Shown here: in pieces, positions 29,098 through 36,761 of the stretch | Position numbering within the stretch: the stretch's first letter is position 1 | Layout: each line of letters starts with the position of its first letter | DNA from: Candidatus Micrarchaeaceae archaeon | GTDB taxonomy: Archaea; Micrarchaeota; Micrarchaeia; Micrarchaeales; Micrarchaeaceae | Assembly (NCBI GenBank): GCA_027310755.1 | Contig: DAIDAE010000008.1 | Location: forward strand, 1 to 36,792 | Direction: 5' to 3' | Length of the DNA stretch: 36,792 nucleotides | Notes under the pieces: generated by a model | Databases searched by the model: none | The model's input: the letters and a program-made list of their open reading frames with translations, nothing else | What the model was told of the DNA's origin: nothing | Program-made: the position numbers and the translations under genes

Positions 29098-30498
29098 ATG
29101 GCTAGAGACTTGGGTCAGCAGGCAAGGAAGAAAATAGATAACATACTGGCCACGGTCCTGAAGGATGTTAAACCAACCGAGGCGGAGATGGAGAGCGCGA
29201 CCGCATACTCCAACGAGCTTATGGGCAGACTGAAGAAGGTGGTTCCCAAGGACGTGGAGATAATATCGGTCGGATCCGTGGCCAGGGGCACCCAGCTCAG
29301 GGGCTCCTCAGACATCGATATTTTTTTGCTGTTCCCGAGGGGAGTTGCAGAAGCAAGCATGGAGAGGAAGGGCCTCGAATTCGCGAAGAGGATAGTGAAA
29401 AGGCCTGAAAAGTACACCATAAAGTATGCAGAGCACCCGTACCTGATGATAACCAGCAACAGGTCCGGGCTGAAAGCCGATATAGTGCCCGCATTCAAGA
29501 TAACGGATTCCTCGCAAAGAGTGACCGCCGTGGACAGGACGCAGCTTCACAATGTTTTTGTGAACCAGAACCTTACAAGGAAGCAGAAGGATGATGTGAT
29601 ACTGCTCAAGGCTTTCCTTAAATCTCACAATATCTATGGAGCTGGAGCAAGGGTCGAAGGCTTCTCAGGCTACCTGTGCGAATTGCTGATACACCATTAT
29701 GGTTCCTTCGTTGACACCATTTCCGGCTTTGCACGAGCGCAGCCCCCGATGATAATATCGCCTTCAGAAAAGAAGGAATACAATGCCAAATCCTGCGAGG
29801 GCGCCCTGTTGCTGAAGAGATTTGAGAGGAAGCTGATAGTCCTAGATCCTACTGATGGAAACAGGAATGTCGCGGCAGTTGTTACCGAAGAGTCTCTGGC
29901 CAGGTTCACCCTGATTTCAAACATGTTCTTGAGCAATCCCAGCATAGATATTTTCTATGGCGCTGGCTATTCCGACATTTACTCCAAACGCAAACTTGAG
30001 AGGATAAAGAAAGAGATGGATTTGAATATGCATGTATTGTATTTTAAGGTCCCGGACATAGCCGAGGACATAATATGGCAACAGATAAGGAAGCTAAAGA
30101 ATGCACTAGAATCCTCCCTGCACAAATATGGGTATACGCCCGCTCTTGCTCTCGAAAATGTTGGCAGGAAGGAAGCGGTGATAGCATTGTTTATATCCAG
30201 TTCACATCAGGGTTACTCGCTTGTTGAGGGTCCAAGTGTCTTCATGCATAAGTCCGCCGAGAGGTTCATCCAAGCGCATTCTATTGAGCTGGGCACAATA
30301 TTAAGGGGTGACAGGATAAATTTCATGGAGCAGCCCAAATATAAAAACCCGAAACAGGCATTAGAAGCGGCCTTGGGGCAGAGGGAGATACTTCCATCCC
30401 ACATACAAAGAAAATACATCAAAATATACGTAAATGATGTCCCGGAATCAGTAGCCAAGCTCGTCTATTCGGAGTTCACGAGGAAGACTACCATATAG
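29098..30498 (+). CDS. cca: Archaeal CCA-adding enzyme (tRNA nucleotidyltransferase, class I)
   Basis: Adds CCA to tRNA 3' ends without a template, and no tRNA gene in this window encodes CCA. The 466-aa length and motifs match class I archaeal enzymes. GSVARGTQLRGSSDIDIFLL contains the catalytic D72 and D74, and the third acidic segment is LKADIVPAF near residue 127. The conserved RKQKDDVILLKAFLKSHNIYG and the FSGYLCELLIHHYGSF helix region follow, then a C-terminal tail domain. ATG 29098 follows a TTTAAG box by about 35 nt, so the leader is short and has no Shine-Dalgarno. Confidence 0.95.
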   Translation: MARDLGQQARKKIDNILATVLKDVKPTEAEMESATAYSNELMGRLKKVVPKDVEIISVGSVARGTQLRGSSDIDIFLLFPRGVAEASMERKGLEFAKRIVKRPEKYTIKYAEHPYLMITSNRSGLKADIVPAFKITDSSQRVTAVDRTQLHNVFVNQNLTRKQKDDVILLKAFLKSHNIYGAGARVEGFSGYLCELLIHHYGSFVDTISGFARAQPPMIISPSEKKEYNAKSCEGALLLKRFERKLIVLDPTDGNRNVAAVVTEESLARFTLISNMFLSNPSIDIFYGAGYSDIYSKRKLERIKKEMDLNMHVLYFKVPDIAEDIIWQQIRKLKNALESSLHKYGYTPALALENVGRKEAVIALFISSSHQGYSLVEGPSVFMHKSAERFIQAHSIELGTILRGDRINFMEQPKYKNPKQALEAALGQREILPSHIQRKYIKIYVNDVPESVAKLVYSEFTRKTTI

Positions 30499-30501
30499 GC
30501 G

Positions 30502-31077
30502 CTAGAACTTATACCTATTTCCATGTTTTATCATGGCAAACAGCTCCCCCATCTTGTTTATCTTCTTTCTGCCGGGTTTTTTTACTATTTTGCCATGGGC
30601 GATTGCGTTCACATATCCTATAATTTTTTTCTGCGAAGCCGCAGTTTCTATTTCATATGTCTCTTTCGATTTTTTTGCAATCTTCAGTCCGCAGTAATCA
30701 AGCGATTCTGAAATTATATTATCGGAAAGTTTTTTGTGCGGATAGTGTCTCTTTTCAAGCCTCTTCGAAAGCTTTTTGAGATTGCAACGCAGAACTATCG
30801 CTATATCATACTTCATCCTCAGTTCTGGAGCCAAATGCCCGACGAGTATCACATCTTTCCTCCTTTTTCCGAGCTCACCCGAAAGGATTCTATTCAGTTT
30901 CCCGAGATTCACTATCTTGGTCCCGAATTCGTCTTTCCCAGAGTATAGTTCGTGCTTGTCAACCAGGTCGTTGATCTCAATAAGATCGGAATCCCTCAGT
31001 TCTGACGCGAGTTTCTTTGAGAAAGTGCTCTTCCCAACCCCTGGCGTACCTGTTATGGCTATTAGCAGGTGATGCAT
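30502..31077 (-). CDS. AK6/Fap7-like adenylate kinase family protein
   Basis: A small P-loop kinase/ATPase. The Walker A GTPGVGKST at 10-18 is followed by LIEINDLVDKHELY, the segment KDVILVGHLAPEL near 78-90 and LRCNLKKLSKRLEKRHYPHKKL with the lid-region arginines. This pattern is the archaeal relative of eukaryotic AK6 (hCINAP/Fap7), which has adenylate kinase activity and acts in small-subunit maturation with uS11. The length (191 aa) is slightly above the family's ~180, owing to a basic C-terminal tail (KKPGRKKINKMGELF). It is convergent with cca (3-nt gap) and divergent from the DUF357/Trm1 operon. Confidence 0.85.
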   Translation of the reverse strand: MHHLLIAITGTPGVGKSTFSKKLASELRDSDLIEINDLVDKHELYSGKDEFGTKIVNLGKLNRILSGELGKRRKDVILVGHLAPELRMKYDIAIVLRCNLKKLSKRLEKRHYPHKKLSDNIISESLDYCGLKIAKKSKETYEIETAASQKKIIGYVNAIAHGKIVKKPGRKKINKMGELFAMIKHGNRYKF

Positions 31078-31125
31078 ACCAGATTTATAGCTATTAGGAT
31101 TAATATTTACTACGTCTGGGATTAC

Positions 31126-31353
31126 ATGGAGCTAAAAATCAGGGTAGAGAAGGATATTACAAAATTCTACGAGAACGTGGGTAATATCTCCACAATAAGG
31201 GGAGAGAAAGAAATGAAGGTCGTGGAGCTCTCCAAAATGTACGCAAGCGATGCAAAAAGCTATCTGGTCAAGGGAGATCTTGACAGCGCTTTCTCATGCA
31301 TATCATACGCACATGGCCTGCTCGACGCCATACTAAAATTAAATGAAAAGTAG
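31126..31353 (+). CDS. DUF357 family small helical protein
   Basis: A 75-aa all-helical protein. The core YASDAKSYLVKGDLDSAF followed by SCISYAHGLLDAIL matches the archaeal DUF357 helical hairpin. The longer frame from 31069 would overlap the divergent kinase gene. ATG 31126 lies about 22 nt after TTAATATT and gives a leaderless start. It ends 5 nt before Trm1, so they are surely co-transcribed. The function of DUF357 is not known to me. Linkage to a tRNA methyltransferase suggests an RNA-related accessory role. Confidence 0.85.
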   Translation: MELKIRVEKDITKFYENVGNISTIRGEKEMKVVELSKMYASDAKSYLVKGDLDSAFSCISYAHGLLDAILKLNEK

Positions 31354-31358
31354 ATCAT

Positions 31359-32432
31359 ATGTACGAGGAAGGCAAGGCAAGAATAAAGTTTGAAAAGGGA
31401 GCATTCCTGAACCCTGAAGCGAGGATCTCCAGGGACATAAGCGTGGCTCTTGTCAAAAAATTTGCAAAGCGGAGCACAAGCATACTGGACCCCACCGCAG
31501 CGACTGGTATACGCGGGATCCGTTACTATAAGGAGACAAAGGCAAAAAAGATAACCCTCTTGGAAATAAACCGGAGTGTGGCAAGAGTGGCGGCACATAA
31601 CCTCAAATTCAACAAAGTCAGGGGCAATCTTCTGAACCAGAGCATCCAGGAATTTGCCAACAGCGCAAAGGAAACGTTCGATGTTATAGATCTCGATCCT
31701 TTCGGCAGCATAGCGCCTAATCTTTATGACATAATGAAGCTTGTGCACAACGGCACCTGCCTTTTCCTCACTGCTACAGACACGGCAGTCCTCTGCGGCG
31801 CGCAGGAAAAGGCGTGCCTCAGGATCTATGATGCAAAGCCTATGCACAACGAGCTCTGCCATGAGACCGGCCTCAGGATTCTCCTTGGGTATGTGGCGAG
31901 GACGGCCGTGCAATTCAATTATGGCGTAGAACCCATCATTTCGCTGTCGTATGCGCACTATATGCGCCTATTTCTGCGTCTAAGGGCTGGGGCGAATGCC
32001 TCACAAAACTCGATAAAACAACTTGGTTACGCCCACTATTGCGGCAAATGCGGATTCAGGAGCACCGAAAAAAGGATATTTCCAAGGATGCAGAAATGTC
32101 CAAACTGTGCCACGCTTTTGGATACCTCTGGGAAGATGTGGGTCGGGGTGATACAAAACAAAGAAACTATCTTTAGCATAGCCAGGACGTTCGAGGGTGA
32201 CCAAGCCGGGTCGAAAATGCTGGCTACCATAGGTGGCGAATACCAGATACCGCTCTATTATTCTCTCCCAAAACTTACTAGAAAGCTGGGCATACCGGCG
32301 GTCAGCCCAAACGACCTCATCAACGGGTTGAGGAAGAAAAATTACACTGCCACCAGAACGCATTTTGACAGCTCGTCGATAAAGACAAATGCCGATATTC
32401 AAACCATAAATAAAGTCCTGATTAAATTGTAA
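31359..32432 (+). CDS. trm1: tRNA (guanine26-N2)-dimethyltransferase Trm1
   Basis: SAM-dependent enzyme producing m2G/m2,2G at position 26. The Rossmann part shows FLNPEARISRDISVAL, the SAM loop SILDPTAATGIRGIRYY near residues 42-58 and the catalytic IDLDPFGS near 109-116. A C-terminal domain carries a zinc motif CGKCGF...CPNC (about 227-249) and then WVGVIQN. The length (357 aa) is normal for archaea. It follows the DUF357 gene by 5 nt in a clear two-gene operon. Confidence 0.94.
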   Translation: MYEEGKARIKFEKGAFLNPEARISRDISVALVKKFAKRSTSILDPTAATGIRGIRYYKETKAKKITLLEINRSVARVAAHNLKFNKVRGNLLNQSIQEFANSAKETFDVIDLDPFGSIAPNLYDIMKLVHNGTCLFLTATDTAVLCGAQEKACLRIYDAKPMHNELCHETGLRILLGYVARTAVQFNYGVEPIISLSYAHYMRLFLRLRAGANASQNSIKQLGYAHYCGKCGFRSTEKRIFPRMQKCPNCATLLDTSGKMWVGVIQNKETIFSIARTFEGDQAGSKMLATIGGEYQIPLYYSLPKLTRKLGIPAVSPNDLINGLRKKNYTATRTHFDSSSIKTNADIQTINKVLIKL

Positions 32433-32492
32433 ATTTGTTCGCTCGCTTCCGCTATTCAAATTTAATCGACAATTCCAAAATTGGATGAAAGC

Positions 32493-32500
32493 TTTATATA
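32493..32500 (+). promoter_or_regulatory. TATA box of the Trp-rich leader/zinc-ribbon unit
   Basis: TTTATATA is centred 23-24 nt before ATG 32520, the expected spacing for a leaderless transcript that begins on the leader ORF rather than on the zinc-ribbon gene at 32585. Confidence 0.5.
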
Positions 32501-32519
32501 CCAAACACGCCGCTACTTA

Positions 32520-32597
32520 ATGTTAGCACCTGGGTGGGTGTTTTGGTGGGATAATGGAAGCTATAAGGCAAGTGGGTGGGGTAAATGGATGGTATGA
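32520..32597 (+). CDS. 25-aa Trp-rich leader ORF
   Basis: A leaderless-positioned frame begins MLAPGWVFWW and ends SGWGKWMV, with five Trp in 25 residues. Its TGA (32595-32597) lies 10 nt inside the downstream zinc-ribbon gene, which starts at 32585 in another frame. Ribosomes finishing the leader would cover the main start, a layout suited to translational coupling or attenuation. The Trp codons arise in a G-rich stretch of GGTGGG repeats, so the composition could also be a by-product of that stretch. Confidence 0.4.
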   Translation: MLAPGWVFWWDNGSYKASGWGKWMV

Positions 32598-32974
32598 GCC
32601 GAGAGTATTGTAGGAAGTGTGGAACGGAGACATATCCGTTCTCCAAAAAGTACTCTGTTAGCGCATCGGAATACTTCTGTATCAGGTGCGCCGAGCGGGC
32701 AGACAGCGAATACATAATAAGGAACAGCTGCTCCGTCTGCAATAAGCTCCTTGGGAAAAATGAAGTCAAGGTGGTGATGCCCTCAAAAGTGTACAGCATT
32801 GGGCCCGTGCCTCTCTTGGACAGGCTTATCTGCACTCAGTGCTACAGGAGGGTTGCATCAAGGAACACGGATAGGCGGTCATTTGTCCAGAAGGTGCAAA
32901 GCGTCAGGGCCGGAATAAGGAGGAGCTTGGTGAACAAGTCGATAGAGAACCAATATGCCAGGGCAAACCCCTGA
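32585..32974 (+). CDS. Double zinc-ribbon protein of unknown function
   Basis: A 129-aa basic protein with four CxxC knuckles (C9/C12, C32/C35, C49/C52, C83/C86), enough for two zinc ribbons. A basic C-terminal tail (about 88-129; RRSFVQKVQSVRAGIRRSL) could contact nucleic acid. No named family is recognised. GGTGGGG lies a few nt before ATG 32585, and a Trp-rich leader ORF overlaps the start. It is convergent with the C39-like gene, with a 1-nt gap between the stops. A role in transcription or RNA handling is plausible but not shown. Confidence 0.75.
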   Translation: MDGMSREYCRKCGTETYPFSKKYSVSASEYFCIRCAERADSEYIIRNSCSVCNKLLGKNEVKVVMPSKVYSIGPVPLLDRLICTQCYRRVASRNTDRRSFVQKVQSVRAGIRRSLVNKSIENQYARANP

Positions 32975-32975
32975 T

Positions 32976-33671
32976 TTATTTTTTCTTGAACGACCTTGCG
33001 CTAACGCTTATCATGTGATGTTCTGATTCGTACCCCAGCGCAGTCTTAAAAGTGTCTGGATCCATGGCCACTGTGCTATCCGAGTACGGATCGTTTATGT
33101 AGAAAGTATCCTTGTCATATCCCTTTACCACAACCCAGTGCGGCGATGGTTCCAGGTAAGGATTCAGCGCGTTCGCATTGACCAGCACTATCGGTATCTT
33201 GTTGGAGTTTATCTGCTTTTTTATAGTGTTTATCGTTGTTACGCCGTACTGCTCTTTCACATTGTACTCGAGCGTCTTTTTCCTTATCTCATTGAATGAG
33301 GAGTTGAGCGTGTCAAGATTTATGCCCTCAAATACTGCCAATTTCTTTTCGTATCCCTCATCCTTAACATTGCTTATTATCATTGGCAAGGCTCCCCTTT
33401 TTACAAGAGCATAGGCCAGTCCATATCTTGAGCCGTGCCATACACTTCCAGATATTGCATCCTGCCAAATCTCAAATTCCTCAGATTTCTTCATCTTATA
33501 GTTCTTGTTTAGGTACTTGAGCACCATCATTATACTCGCTGCGCTGCTCGTGAACTCGTATGTCTGTGCGTAGTTCGGTATCTCAAAGAGCTTTGAGTCC
33601 TTAAGTCTGGGCCTCAAGCCAGTTCTTCCTCCCGATCTGCTCGCAATTTTCTTCGCCTTGGTCTTTGCCAT
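32976..33671 (-). CDS. C39-like papain-fold protein with Ser in place of the catalytic Cys
   Basis: From ATG 33671 the 231-aa protein has a basic N-terminus (KTKAKKIASRSGGR) and then a peptidase-C39-like domain. The oxyanion-hole Gln36 is present in IPNYAQTYEFTSSAAS. The residue six places later, Cys in active members (Q-x5-C-G), is Ser42. The His (H178 in SPHWVVVKGYD) and Asp (D194 in YINDPYSD) of the triad are intact. It may be a non-proteolytic relative, a binding protein or a Ser-variant hydrolase. No signal peptide is seen. Longer starts at 33677 (ATG) and 33686 (TTG) exist. It lies about 35 nt downstream of tRNA-Leu on the same strand. Confidence 0.75.
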   Translation of the reverse strand: MAKTKAKKIASRSGGRTGLRPRLKDSKLFEIPNYAQTYEFTSSAASIMMVLKYLNKNYKMKKSEEFEIWQDAISGSVWHGSRYGLAYALVKRGALPMIISNVKDEGYEKKLAVFEGINLDTLNSSFNEIRKKTLEYNVKEQYGVTTINTIKKQINSNKIPIVLVNANALNPYLEPSPHWVVVKGYDKDTFYINDPYSDSTVAMDPDTFKTALGYESEHHMISVSARSFKKK

Positions 33672-33706
33672 GAACATCACATACAAATATCAACAGGATT
33701 AGCATA

Positions 33707-33804
33707 TGCAGGGAGGGAGATTTGTTCATTGCTATTGAACTCCCGTAGGCCTAAGCCAACAGATCTTGAGTCTGTCGCGTTTGACCAAGCTCCGCCATCC
33801 CTGC
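33707..33804 (-). tRNA. tRNA-Leu (anticodon CAA) with a 13-nt insertion in the T-loop
   Basis: Acceptor GCAGGGA/UCCCUGC with discriminator A. The anticodon arm ACAGA-CUCAAGA-UCUGU gives CAA (reads UUG), and there is a long type II variable arm. The T-stem GGGAG/CUCCC is perfect, but it closes a 20-nt loop instead of seven. Removing 13 nt restores the canonical UUCAAAU loop, so a short intron near position 58/59 or 59/60 is the best explanation. Within it GUUCA and UGAAC can pair, giving a small helix that could be part of a bulge-helix-bulge-like splice site. No CCA is encoded. Confidence 0.88.
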
Positions 33805-33986
33805 ACGCTATACTTTTGAACGCATTCATTAAAAACATAACCATTATTTGACCTCTGATAAACCATTCTACAACAGAACTAGCCCAAAACCCAACCACTA
33901 GTATTGGGCTTTGTATATATTTATACCTTCCTTAGCGGAGAGTTTTTAAACATATGGATTTGCCTCGTCGGTGAATTTTGGCAGAG

Positions 33987-35069
33987 TCAGCGCGTTATCT
34001 GGTACTTTTTAACGGTCTCGTAGAGCTCTTTGGCCTTTTTATCCCTCTCAAAGTACTCGCGTATTGGTGCAATCTGCTTTTCGAGCTCGGATGCAACATA
34101 GGCTTTTAGGTCCATTGGATGTACCTTGCCCTCTTTATAGAGTCTTTCCAGGTCCGCGAAGTTCGAAGCTTCGATAGGCCCCCCAAATTTCTGCGGTCTG
34201 TCTATCATTATCGGAATGTTCATATCATCGAGTATTATTTTGCCCAGATAATCAAACATCGGATTGCCGTCAGTCACCTTCTCCGGGCAATACGCAGAAT
34301 TTATTTTCTTCCTTATCTCCGCTTCGCTGTCATGGACGAGTATGGATGAGTTCGGATCGGATTTCGACATCTTGAAGGACATGCCCTCCGCGTCGCTCAT
34401 TGTCTTAATGTCTTTTGGCGCTCCCTTCAGGCCCAGGAGATATGGGTGATGTACGGCAATAGGCACCTTCCATTTATACTTATGTGCAACCTCCCTGGCG
34501 AGAACGTTCGCCTTCCTCTGGTCCATGCCCAATTGGCATATATCGATATCCATCTGGAAGATATCTGTAACCTGCATTGCCGGGTAGAATATCTGCGCCG
34601 CCTCCCCCGATCCCCCCTCTTTCCTGCCCATTATTGTTATCGCGCGCTTGGCTCTGTCTAGGGAAATGGCCTTTCCAACCCTGATGAACCTGTCCCAATA
34701 GGCGAAGTCCTGCATCAGGTCTTTACACCATACAATGTTGATTTTTTCAGTGTCAATGCCGGCCGCCTTCCATACTTCCACAAAATATCGCCCAACATCC
34801 CTTATCTTGTTTATATCTCCACCCATCTTGTTATTTATTAGTGCGAAGTAATCGGCCAAATAGAGGTTAAAGCGAATTCCTGTTTTGAACATTGTCTTCA
34901 GGGTCTTGGCCCTAAGCAGTCCAAAGTGTATCGGTGCAAGACCGGAAGGCTCAAATCCGTCGTAGGCGAGTGGATGAGCGTTTGTCTCAAAGAGCGACCT
35001 TAATTCCTCCTCAGTGAGAATCTCCTGCGCAAAGCTCCTTATCAACCCCAGCTTTGTTTCAACGTCCAT
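33987..35069 (-). CDS. tyrS: Tyrosyl-tRNA synthetase (archaeal type)
   Basis: Class I aminoacyl-tRNA synthetase charging tRNA-Tyr. AYDGFEPSGLAPIHFGLL (35-52) is the archaeal/eukaryotic TyrRS signature with its HIGH-equivalent, and GMSFKMSKSDPNSSI carries KMSKS. Tyr-binding segments such as QVTDIFQMDIDICQLGMDQRK are present. The length (360 aa) is usual for archaea, with no appended domain. ATG 35069 is the first Met and fits the family N-terminus. It lies between tRNA-Leu and tRNA-Thr, all on the minus strand. Confidence 0.95.
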   Translation of the reverse strand: MDVETKLGLIRSFAQEILTEEELRSLFETNAHPLAYDGFEPSGLAPIHFGLLRAKTLKTMFKTGIRFNLYLADYFALINNKMGGDINKIRDVGRYFVEVWKAAGIDTEKINIVWCKDLMQDFAYWDRFIRVGKAISLDRAKRAITIMGRKEGGSGEAAQIFYPAMQVTDIFQMDIDICQLGMDQRKANVLAREVAHKYKWKVPIAVHHPYLLGLKGAPKDIKTMSDAEGMSFKMSKSDPNSSILVHDSEAEIRKKINSAYCPEKVTDGNPMFDYLGKIILDDMNIPIMIDRPQKFGGPIEASNFADLERLYKEGKVHPMDLKAYVASELEKQIAPIREYFERDKKAKELYETVKKYQITR

Positions 35070-35144
35070 GAAACTACTATGGAATAGAACCTACTTAATT
35101 CCTTTTGCTTCATAGACTTTCTATGTGGCTTTCAAGAAAGTAAA

Positions 35145-35216
35145 AGCCTCAGAAGGGATTTGAACCCTCGACCTTCTGCTTACCATGCAGACGCTCTGCC
35201 ACTGAGCTACTGAGGC
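35145..35216 (-). tRNA. tRNA-Thr (anticodon GGU)
   Basis: Acceptor GCCUCAG/CUGAGGC with U73, usual for archaeal tRNA-Thr. The D-arm is GCUC...GAGC, the anticodon arm UCUGC-AUGGUAA-GCAGA (GGU, reads ACC) and the T-arm closes UUCAAAU. No intron and no encoded CCA. Confidence 0.95.
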
Positions 35217-35252
35217 AAATGTAAGAATATTCTAGTATTGGCTATTAATAAT

Positions 35253-36761
35253 TTACCCTCCCACGCCCAATGTGACAACGTTGCCGTATATTGCAGTTGG
35301 CATTACCCCGTTTGGCGCCATGCTCCTTAACCTTATCCAATATGCAACGAGATTCGTGCCGGATCCGACAGCTGATACGAGCTGTAGGTTATTGAATCCC
35401 GAATATGTTCTTACTGTTGTAGAATAAGTGCTGGCTGCAAGTTCGCCTCCTCCTGTCGAGACTGCGGCAACAGCAGAGATGGAATTTGTTCCTATTGAGA
35501 ATACGTATGGTCCGCTATATGAGAGACCAGTGACAATTGTATGGAAACCCAAGGCATTTGCCGTTATGCCAGCTTGGCCCGCGCTGGTGGTCTTCCAATA
35601 CAATCCGTTATACTGCGGGAGCCCTTCGGAATTGTACCCAAAGTTTAAACTGGCTGCAGGAACATTGGCGACGGCGCTCCAGTACAGGTCCAGCATCATG
35701 TTCAACGGCGAAAAGAGCGAATTGCTAGTTATACTGCCCCCCGGAGCTATTGTTATCCCATTATTTACTACTACATTCCCGCTTCCTGTCCAAAGGCTGC
35801 TAAGCGCCGTACCAGAAAAGTTATCATAGAAGCGGAATACCCTAACGCCGTCATCGTATTGTCCGTAGCTTGATGAGAGTTGCGGTGCCTCCCCTGTAGG
35901 CCCGGAAGCCGATAATACAGTACCAGACATGAAATCCGCATAGATTGTGATGCTGGAATTTGCCGCAATTCCACCGGGGAGGTTCAGCCACACATCTGTT
36001 GTGCCGGTATTGGACGGGTTGGATTCAATCCATGCCTCCAATACTGTTCCCCGCCCCGCAGGCAAGGTTGAAAATTCTACATTGTTCCAATTGCTTTTTA
36101 TGTAAGTTCCATAAGTAGACGATGGAAATGCAAGAAGTTCCTGAAATGGTGCAGGCGTGGCTATAGGTTGGTTGTTTGTTATCGTTATTGGAACGGAGTG
36201 CAGGAGAGAAGGGTTAAGGGTCAATAATTCAAGCAATGTGTTTGCTCCTGATGTAGCATTAATGCCCTGCACTCTTATTCCGCCGCCAAACACCAGGCCG
36301 GTTGAAGCCTTGCAATGCGTAAGAGATAGATTCTGCGCAGAGCCGGTGCAGTAGTTTGAGGTTATGTTGAAAGTACCTTGGAATATATTCTGAGGTGAGG
36401 AATAAAAGGTGAAGTTTGCAATGCAGTATATGTACTGACCCTCCAAAATCCCGTTGTTTGGAATACAATAACCGCCGCCGCTGTTTTTCTGATAATCGAT
36501 AACCGCATTAAAGCCCGTGATGTTTACTATGCCGGGCATATTGTCTATCGCAGCAATGACCAACGAATCCTTGTTTCCGAAACTCCATAACGCGGCATCT
36601 GTGCAGGTGAATCCGCTATAGAAACTACAGCTGAATGGCAAGGTCGTCTTCGGAATCGAGAAAAATGCGATTAGCAACCCCACAACAATGGTTATTATCA
36701 GGAAGACGTAACCATATGTCATCAAGAATTCCATTGCACTTTGTGAGGCAAGCCTGCGCAT
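35253..36761 (-). CDS. Type IV pilin-like surface protein with DUF2341 domain
   Basis: A 502-aa secreted or surface protein. The N-terminus RRLASQSAMEFLMTYGYVFL followed by a hydrophobic helix is the archaeal pilin/QSAxEFLMTYG type, with a possible prepilin-peptidase site before the helix. Residues about 60-150 hold paired Cys and sequons. Residues about 225-320 match DUF2341 (SNWNNVEFSTLPAGRG, YWIES-like EAWIESNPSNTGTTDVWLNL, then YADF and YDDGVRVFRFYDNF). A concanavalin-like beta-rich part follows. Many N-X-S/T sites suggest glycosylation. It is complete: ATG 36761 is within the window. Probable roles are adhesion or pilus/envelope structure. Confidence 0.82.
   Translation of the reverse strand: MRRLASQSAMEFLMTYGYVFLIITIVVGLLIAFFSIPKTTLPFSCSFYSGFTCTDAALWSFGNKDSLVIAAIDNMPGIVNITGFNAVIDYQKNSGGGYCIPNNGILEGQYIYCIANFTFYSSPQNIFQGTFNITSNYCTGSAQNLSLTHCKASTGLVFGGGIRVQGINATSGANTLLELLTLNPSLLHSVPITITNNQPIATPAPFQELLAFPSSTYGTYIKSNWNNVEFSTLPAGRGTVLEAWIESNPSNTGTTDVWLNLPGGIAANSSITIYADFMSGTVLSASGPTGEAPQLSSSYGQYDDGVRVFRFYDNFSGTALSSLWTGSGNVVVNNGITIAPGGSITSNSLFSPLNMMLDLYWSAVANVPAASLNFGYNSEGLPQYNGLYWKTTSAGQAGITANALGFHTIVTGLSYSGPYVFSIGTNSISAVAAVSTGGGELAASTYSTTVRTYSGFNNLQLVSAVGSGTNLVAYWIRLRSMAPNGVMPTAIYGNVVTLGVGG

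Noticed and set aside
33677-33898. A 73-codon minus-strand frame across tRNA-Leu
   Set aside because: It translates straight through the tRNA gene and has no recognisable features.
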